From Bromus sterilis (Eukaryota > Streptophyta > Magnoliopsida > Poales > Poaceae), in NCBI GenBank assembly GCA_950022295.1, contig OX465601.1, forward strand, positions 178,997,501-179,061,500: a stretch of DNA of 64,000 nucleotides, in the 5' to 3' direction. The stretch's first letter is position 1; every line of letters starts with the position of its first letter. The notes beneath the pieces were generated by a model. The model was not told the DNA's origin. It saw nothing but the letters and a program-made list of their open reading frames with translations, and ran no database searches. Both the position numbers and the translations under genes were made by a program. Positions 56,953 to 64,000 of this stretch are shown piece after piece.

Positions 56953-58153
56953 TCTCAAGCAAAGCTTTTGGTGGACTCGTATGAAGCGGGATGTTGCCCG
57001 TTACGTGTCTCAGTGTGATGTGTGCAGGAGAGTGAAGGCACAGCACCAGAAGCCTGCAGGGTTGCTTCAGCCACTTGAGATTCTGGAGTGGAAATGAGAT
57101 CACATAGAGATGGATTTCATCACAGGCTTCCCCTTGTCGCAGAAGAAGAACAATGCCATCTTTGTTGTCATTAACAACCTTTCCAAAGTTGCCCACTTCT
57201 TTCCAGGGAAGGACTCCATTTCCGCATCTCAGTTGGCGGATTTGTACACCGCAAGAGTTGTATCTTTGCATGGCATTCCCAAGAAGATCAGTTCCGATAG
57301 AGGCAGCCTTTTCACCTCTAAGTTCTGGCACGCCTTTCAAAAGGCGATTGGTACGACAGTGTTGTTCAGTACCGCTTATCACCCTCAGACAAGTGGGCAA
57401 GTCGAGCGCGTGAACCAAATCCTCGAGTACATGCTTCGAGCATGTGTCATCTCCTTTGGCATGAAGTGGGAAGAGTGCTTGCCGTATGCTGAGTTCTCTT
57501 ACAACAACAGCTATCAGGAAAGTCTGCAGGCAGCGTTGTTTGAAGTCTTGTATGGCCGCAAGTCCATGACACCTCTGAACTGGTCCGAGACAGGTGAGAG
57601 GCAGCTGTTCGGTCCAGATGTGATCCAAGAGGCAGAGGACAGAGTGAAGATTTTCCGAGAGCACCTAAAGGCAACACAGTCTAGGCAGAAGGCCTATTAT
57701 GATAAAAGGCACCATGGTGTAGCATTTCAGGTTGGTGATTGGGCGTACCTAAGAGTGTCTCCGTTGAGGGGAACTCACCGCTTTGGCATCAAAGGAAAGC
57801 TCTCTCCAAGATTTGTCGGACCTTTCCGCTTCCTTGATATTAGAGGACCTCTTGCCTTTCGGCTTGAGCTTCCAGAGAGTCTGTCCATGGTGCATGACGT
57901 GTTCCATGTGTCCCAGCTAAAGCAGTTCTTCAAGCAGCCAGAGCAGGTTGTTGACTTGGGCGAGATACAGCTGAGTGCGGACCTTTCCTACTCAAAGCGT
58001 CCAGTCCGTGTTCTTGAGACGTCCGAGCGCAAGACTCGCAACAAGACCATCAAGTTCATGAAGGTTCAGTGGGCACATCATTCGGAGAAGGAAGCAACGT
58101 GGGAGCGTGAAGATCATCTCTGTTCTGAGTATCCTGAGTTGTTTCAGGCTTAG
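56953..58153 (+). pseudogene. pol: Element C integrase (second part) and chromodomain
   Basis: It continues the integrase zinc domain cut at 44846 (W-W-T-R-M-K-R-D, C-D-V-C-R-R). The catalytic residues D (57113), D (57296) and E (57404) are all present with DD35E spacing. A stop at 57095-57097 sits where A and D have tryptophan. The chromodomain (V-Q-W, E-A-T-W-E) closes the protein at 58153. Confidence 0.9.
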
Positions 58154-58176
58154 ATCTCGGGACGAGATCCTGTGTT

Positions 58177-58188
58177 GGTGGGGGAGTG
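58177..58188 (+). promoter_or_regulatory. Element C polypurine tract
   Basis: GGTGGGGGAGTG immediately before the LTR start at 58190. Confidence 0.75.
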
Positions 58189-58189
58189 C

Positions 58190-61100
58190 TGTAACAGCCC
58201 ATTTGCAATAATAAGAAATCAACATGATATTGTACCTTGTCTGATGACTTTTTAACTTGGCATGATGCTAGAGTTTGACATTTCATGTGATGATTGAAAT
58301 TTGCATTGAGATTGGAGCCCATTTGGTTTGTTTGAATTTGCATCCAAAGTAGTTCAAGAAGGATGTTTGAGGATTTTTCTTTGTTGCATGCATGCTCCCC
58401 TTGACCCAAAACTTGGCATAGCCAATTCCTTGCCCTTCCCAAGCTTTTTAAAAGCCTTGCCCATTTTTGCAAACTATAAAAATGTGTGCCACAGTTCAAT
58501 GTGATTTGAATTTCCAAAAATGGCCACACAATTTAGTTGCTCTAAAAATGACCAAACCAATTTTATAAATTGGACAATATTGCAAGGATTCCAAAACATA
58601 TTTTTGTATGTTTTTCTCCTTTGATTTTTGCTCTGGAAAAATGCTGGGAGCTTCTGTTATTTTTTTAATGGGAAATCCCTCGTGTTTTTCTTCCTGGAAA
58701 AAGGTGAAACCAGGCCGAGCCGTCTGGCCTGGCTCTCCTCATCGCGGCCCAGCACAGCCGAACCGGTACGGACCTGCGTTGGAGCCGTTGGATCAGAATC
58801 CCACGCCTCTCATAGAAGGGCGCCGTGACGGCCACCTGCTCCGTTAGGCCACCGTCGCGAACGCCGAGAGGGGAGGCTGCCGGAGCCGTCCGGTGCCGCC
58901 GTCTCCGGCCGTCACATCACGAGACGAGTCCCCCTATAAGAGCCCCGAGGCCTAGGGTTTTCTTCTCCCCCTCCAGTTTCGCCGCCGCCAGTTTCTTTCC
59001 CCCTCTCCAAGCCTCCCCTGTTCCCATGGCCGCCGGGGCCTGAACCTCAAATCGGCCGCCATCCCCTCTGCGTCGGGCTGCCGGGAGCTTGCAGGTGAAG
59101 TCCACGTCGACGTCCACGTCTTCCCCGACCTGCAGCCGCGACGTGGGTGGCCAGAAGCAAGCCGACGCCTTCTTCTTCCGCTGCGGGTCGTCCTCGTCTC
59201 CGGCGACGCCTCCGGTCCCCTCCTTCCCCTGCGGTGCGTCGATCTCGACCTCAGCCCCACCTAGGTGAGCACGCACTCCTCCCTCTCCTTCGTCTTCGCG
59301 TAGTTCGCGCCGGAGTCGTGCCTTGTCTGCTCCCTCCGCCGCACGTCGCCGTCGTTAGCCATTCGTGCAATTAGCGTGATCCCGACGCGCTCTCGTAGCT
59401 AGAATGTAAGCAGAGCACGCTCCTGACCCAAAGGCGCAGCCTTGCACTACGCACAGCCACGTCGGAGCAGCAGCGGCGTCGTGTTCAGTAGCCGTTCCGC
59501 CGTGTAAATCCCGGCAGGGCAGAGCCGCTGGTGGTAGAGCTCCGGTGCGGTTGTTAGGCAAAATGGATCTGTGGGAGTCCCCGCTATGTGTTGCACCAAG
59601 CCATGGACTCCCTAGTGCCGCGAGGTGGACCCAATCGTCGCCGGATATCTTCTCTGTCGCCGGCGTCGTCATTTTCTTCAGTTCGTCAGTAAGCGTTTCA
59701 TCGTCGCCGTGCTGTTCCCGTGGAATTCCCGACGAGTAGGAGACGATCTGGTGGACTTGCCCTGCACCCATGTGTGGTGATAAGTGCCCTCTCGAGATCC
59801 CCCGAGGTGGTTTGGCAGGAGGTGGCCGGAGCACGGGGCTAGGGTCGCCGGAATTTTCCCTCTCACTGCATGTTCCGGGTTTCCGTTTCGTCAGAAAACT
59901 GGACAGTGCGCACACCAGTTGTATGCTATAGTTGGCTCGGCGCCTGTTTCCAGTCGAGTAACCAAGTGTTGGAGCAGTGGCAATGGAACTGGAAGCAGTG
60001 CAGCTAGTCGCGAGTTTGAACCCCGCCGGAGGCAATGCCCCTTTTCATTTTAATTTTTTCCTTTGGATGGGGGACTGACCACTTGGCCAGCCTGGTCAAG
60101 GGCTCGAGCCACAGTGGCCTTGCTGGGCTCAGCCCAACAGCCTCTTGTCAGACGCAGCGTCTTGCTGGGCCAGCACGAGCCGACGCCAGCCCATCGGGCC
60201 AGTGCTTTTCTTTTTTTTCCTTCTCCTTTTGTTTTTCTTTTTCAAAATCTTTTCAAATTCAATTTCTTCTCTAAGTTTGAAATTCAAATGCTCACTGCCC
60301 CAAACATGCATTCCAATATATGAGTTTGGGGTAGTTTTCCCCACTGATCACAATGGTGATGTCCATTTTTCTTCAATTGCCCCCTCAAATTTTGTGATGG
60401 AGGCAAATATGCAAATAGGCCCCTCTTTTCTTTTGTTTTGCCAAGTTCTTCCTAAATTCAAATATGGCCATGCCATATATGACTTTGGGTTAGTTTTTCC
60501 CAAGGATCAACATGGTGACAGTGGTTTTTCCATTTGAATTTTTCCTGAAATGCAAGTAGTGCAACTTTGCACTCAGGCCCTAGAATTCATTTGAAATTGC
60601 AATTGTGCTTTGCAAATTCAAATGGAGCCATACCTTATATGGTTTTGGGGTAGAAAAAATGTAGGGATTCCAATGGTGAGGTGCATGTGATGTTTTGTGC
60701 AAGTCATGTGGACATGGTGTGAAACACCTAGCCGTATCAACCTGTTTTCTTTGCCTTGCTTTCTTCCAACTTCAGTGCATGTTGAATTCTGATCATCTGA
60801 TCGTTCCAGGTTTCTTTCCATGTCACCTTCAAATATTTGCTTCTTCAAACCAGCCCCTAGCATATTTTCATATGCAATGTGGCTGGGTTCCTTTCTTTTG
60901 TTGCACCTTTCCGATGTCAAGTTCATCGACATCTCTCCGTCTCCGGAATCGATGTTTTACTTTCACGTCGTATTTATTTCTGTTAATTGTTTTGTTGATC
61001 ATGTCATGATGCCATGTTATTTACACCAAAATTAAGGCTAAGACCAAAGCCATAAAAATGTAAATAATTGCATATGAAGTCGTTGACGTGTCGTCACCAC

Positions 61101-62944
61101 CTTCATTTAAATTGACTAGATAGGGTCACATCGTGTCTATTAAACTTGATCATACCATCCTTACCTGTGCATTGCACCCATTGCTTACTTGTGTGCCTTT
61201 TCCTTGCCGGTACCTTACGTTAGCACCTAAGACTGCCGAGGAGACTTACGTGGAGGTTTCCGACACCGAGCCCGAGGACCCTGCTACGTCTGCACCGTCG
61301 ACCGATTACCCAGGCAAGGGGAAGATTCATACCATTACTTGATACCTTTCTGCCTACCTGCCTAGCTGTAGTCTAGATCGTTTGTTTGATCCTATCCACC
61401 TTGTTAATGCCATAATCAAACCAAACAGCCATGATCCCCACATCCCAGCAAAACATTGTATTGCTAAGTTACCGCTGCTCAGCCATTGCTTAGTATGTGT
61501 AGGAAACTTGCTGCTTACCCTATGCTATGGTTGGGATATCATGTTATTTAAAGAAGTTGGTTGATGTTTATTATTATGATGTTAATTTATATTTGACGAA
61601 GGACGGGAGACCGGGCTGTTCCCGCCAGGTGTTTTGCTCCATTTGAGTCACCTAGGTCCCGAGTTCCGGGTATTGTGTTTCTTGGCGAGCGTGCCTAATC
61701 GTGTGTGGGGTTCTATGGGGCCCCCTTGTCTTACCTACCTAGCTTCGTACAATTCTAGTGGTAGCCCGAGTTGATTTACATTTGCAATGTGTGTGTGCTG
61801 TTGTTACCCCTGTTGTTTACAAACCACACCAGGCCAGGAGGACATGTTCCTTGGCTGGCCCAACTTGACCGGCTGAGGACCCGGTCTCATATGAGAATTT
61901 AACCGGCTATCCAAACCCGAGTCATACGGTAGAGACCGATTCGAGAGCGTGGCCAGCTTTTGAGTTGGGTGTCGACTCACCGGGGGACCACCCGGAGTTG
62001 TGCGTTGTTAGCTAGAGGGACTCTGACGTTCCGGAATTTCAGGCGCTTACCCAGCCAAGTGGAAACCGGGCGTACATGCGAAGCCTATGATGGGCAGTTG
62101 GTACACCCCTGCAGGGTTAAATCTTTTTGAAAAGTCGTGTCCATGGTTATGGATGACTTGAGACCTACTCCTTGTTCATAGAATAACATAAATTTGAATC
62201 ATAATTAAAACTTGCCTACCGTGTGAGTGCCTTGGTTGCTTTTCTTCGTCCAGGGGGACCGAGAGAAGATCCAGGTTGTGTTATGTTTGACATAAGTAGG
62301 TGAATAGCAGACTTATGACGCGATGTCACGTGCATTCTTGGTTCTTACCCCTACTCTAATAGAACGATAACCACCATATATGCTAGTGCGGCTGCAACCT
62401 GTACCTTTACCTTGTCTTACTGTAGGGAGTTAGTTATCCTGTAATGATATAATCTCACCCCTGTTTTCCTTTTGTGCTTTATTGTTTTGCCTGATCGTCC
62501 GCTGCAGTTGACTACTACCTCGACCCGAGCACTGGACGATACTTCGTGGATGTGCCCCCGGAGGACGACGATGAGGATGACTTCGCTCAGTAGATCCTAT
62601 AGTTGGGCTCCAACGATCCGTGGGTGGACTATTCATGTGCAGCCCTCTCTAGGGCAATTTGGATTTTGACCGTACTCGGTCGTGATTGTCTTCCGCTTGT
62701 TGCATGATATACTGTTGGGTCCACGGACCTCTGAGATGATGTAATAAATACTAGTGGAAATGTATGCCCTGGACTCTTTATATTTATGTCTTAGTATAAA
62801 GTTCATTGTTCTTATACCTGTTGTCGAGAATCCGGCAGCGACACGAGTGCGAGTGTCGTGAGTCGGTGGCCTTTTATGCGCTACTAACTTGAGCGGGACG
62901 CGTAAGCGACTAACTCGAGTTAGCACCGCATCGGGGGCCTAACA
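58190..62944 (+). repeat. 3' LTR of element C (complete, 4755 bp)
   Basis: It starts TGTAACAGCCC and ends CCTAACA. It carries the candidate TATA box (58935), a tRNA-like cassette (A box TGGAGCAGTGG 59970-59980, B box decayed to GTTTGAACC 60014-60022) and the palindrome cassette (62107-62154, partly decayed). The first 578 bp are the part missing from the 5' LTR. Confidence 0.93.
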
Positions 62945-63669
62945 TTCACAAAGAGACAAGTACCCCGAGGAGGAGTGTATGGGGGTTTGGTTATCCTTGC
63001 GCATTCTCGACTCATGTACGTGAGTGTACTCTAATATACGATCCCTCCAAAGATTAGTGATCCATCTAGTAGCTAGAGTTCTCAACTGGTTTTGTAGGTT
63101 TTGAAAATAAACACGGATTGCCCAAAATACGACGCCTATCACTAATAGGCTAGAGCTCTTGACACCAAAAGTTCAAGCATTACTCACAACAATACCTCAA
63201 AACTATTGCAAGTTACTACTAAAATTAAATAGCAACCTCAATTACCTACTTTCAAGACAAGACACAACTCAGTGCAACAACCAAGTCTCTTAACAAGATA
63301 AACATGAAAACTATAGAGAGTTCCAGCAACAAACTAAACAAAATCCAAGGCTCTTGCTAAAGACAAACACTAAAACTATAACTAAACATGGCAGTAGCTA
63401 CGAAAAGATAAAGAACACACAACAGAGAAAGATAGGCATGAAAAATCCTAAGATGTGTTCTAGATTGGAGTGGAGCGTGTTTCTCTCCCACACAAAGTAA
63501 GTTGGGGTCTAACTTGTTATGAACAGCAAGCAAAGCTAAAGAAAACAAAAAGGAAACCTAAGAGCGAGACGCTCCAAGCATAGCACATAACGCATGAAGT
63601 GATAAAAATATAGTGACACGAAGGACGAACTGATGATTGTTGATGGAGAAGGGGATGCACGGAGGCATC
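62945..63669. other. Unassigned flank between element C and the Athila-like LTR
   Basis: About 725 bp, AT-rich, beginning TTCAC (the expected right target duplication of C). I recognise no conserved protein or LTR terminus; small open frames on the minus strand are not recognisable. It may be internal sequence of another retroelement. Confidence 0.5.
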
Positions 63670-64000
63670 TGATACGTCCAAAACGTATCTATAATTTTCG
63701 CTTGGTCCATGCATCTTTTTTGTGATATCTCTATGTTATTGATGCACTTCCATACACTTTTGATCATATTTGGACTAACCTATTAACTCAGTGCACCCCA
63801 GTGCCAGTTCCTGTTTTCTGCTGTTTTTGTATTTTAGGTTTTCCCATTACTTAAAGTGCCAGAAAAATTCCGGGAAAAATATAGGAAAAATCAGCGTACA
63901 GAAGCTTCGGGAAGAGCCAAAGTGGGGCCAGAGGGGTGCCAGGGGTGGCCCAGGCGGCCACCTGGCGCGGCCACCCCCTAGGCCGCGCCAGGGGGGCGCC
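63670..64000 (+). repeat. Athila-like LTR (start; runs off the window)
   Basis: It starts TGATACGTCC and aligns on the opposite strand with 17599 downward. No AAGCTTGG-type polypurine tract precedes it, in contrast to 17600, so it is more likely a 5' LTR or solo LTR. A GC-rich hairpin sits at 63962-63991. Confidence 0.7.

Larger units (their letters stand above)
36818..62944 (+). mobile_element. Element C: Tekay/Del-like chromovirus, split by element D
   Basis: The LTRs are at 36818-40983 (lacking the first ~578 bp) and 58190-62944. Gag-pol runs 41659-44846 and 56953-58153, interrupted by element D at 44847-56947. With D removed the element would be ~14.0 kb, or ~14.6 kb if the 5' LTR were complete. 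Domain order and the chromodomain place it with A and D, but it is a different family. No left target duplication can exist because of the 5' deletion. Confidence 0.9.

Noticed and set aside
62939..63142. Minus-strand open frame near the element C end
   Set aside because: Short, crosses the LTR boundary, no recognisable domain.
1..64000. Endogenous pararetrovirus or other integrated plant virus
   Set aside because: All pol regions have integrases, LTRs and Gypsy domain order. No movement protein or pararetroviral coat motif was seen.

Overview
The window looks like intergenic DNA from a large-genome grass, most likely a Triticeae species (wheat, barley, rye or Aegilops). It consists almost entirely of nested LTR retrotransposons, and I see no convincing host gene. 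The host is inferred from three things: long-LTR chromoviruses, Tat-type Gypsy elements with an antisense gene, and an LTR beginning TGATACGTCC that resembles Athila-type LTRs common in Triticeae.

Layout. (1) 1-13229, plus strand: element A, a Tekay/Del-like Gypsy chromovirus with ~3.77 kb LTRs. The first ~80 bp of its 5' LTR lie outside the window. Its gag-pol frame has two in-frame stops and an 855-bp hairpin transposon in the integrase. (2) 13230-17749, minus strand: stacked remnants of two chromovirus LTRs (13230-15163 and 15164-~15944) and an Athila-like 3' LTR (~15945-17599) with its polypurine tract. (3) 17750-29737, minus strand: a decayed Tat-type element. It has its 3' LTR (17750-18598), a tandem-repeat 3' region, an opposite-strand intron-containing gene (19478-23406), then integrase, archaeal-type RNase H, RT/RNase H, protease and gag. 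Its 5' end is missing. (4) 29738-36817, plus strand: a second, different Tat element with a 449-bp 5' LTR, a reduced gag, a broken pol and a 69-bp tandem repeat. Its 3' LTR is missing. (5) 36818-62944, plus strand: element C, a chromovirus with a 4.76-kb 3' LTR and a 5'-truncated 5' LTR. Its integrase is split by element D (44847-56947), another chromovirus with a perfect 5-bp target duplication. (6) 62945-63669 is unassigned. (7) 63670-64000 is the start of an Athila-like LTR.

All coding regions are retroelement pol/gag or the Tat antisense gene, and every element carries at least two inactivating lesions. A, C and D share a plan: a Met-tRNA-type primer site, an AGGATG gag start, gag-CCHC-protease-RT-RNase H-DD35E integrase-chromodomain in one frame, a G-rich polypurine tract, then the 3' LTR.

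The most unusual structures are: a three-palindrome cassette conserved in the LTRs of four chromovirus families with a compensatory base change; tRNA-like A-box/B-box/oligo-T cassettes inside LTRs; an 855-bp element that is one giant inverted repeat; the 69-bp/23-codon hairpin repeat; and several rearrangement scars. All percentages and ages below are hand estimates.
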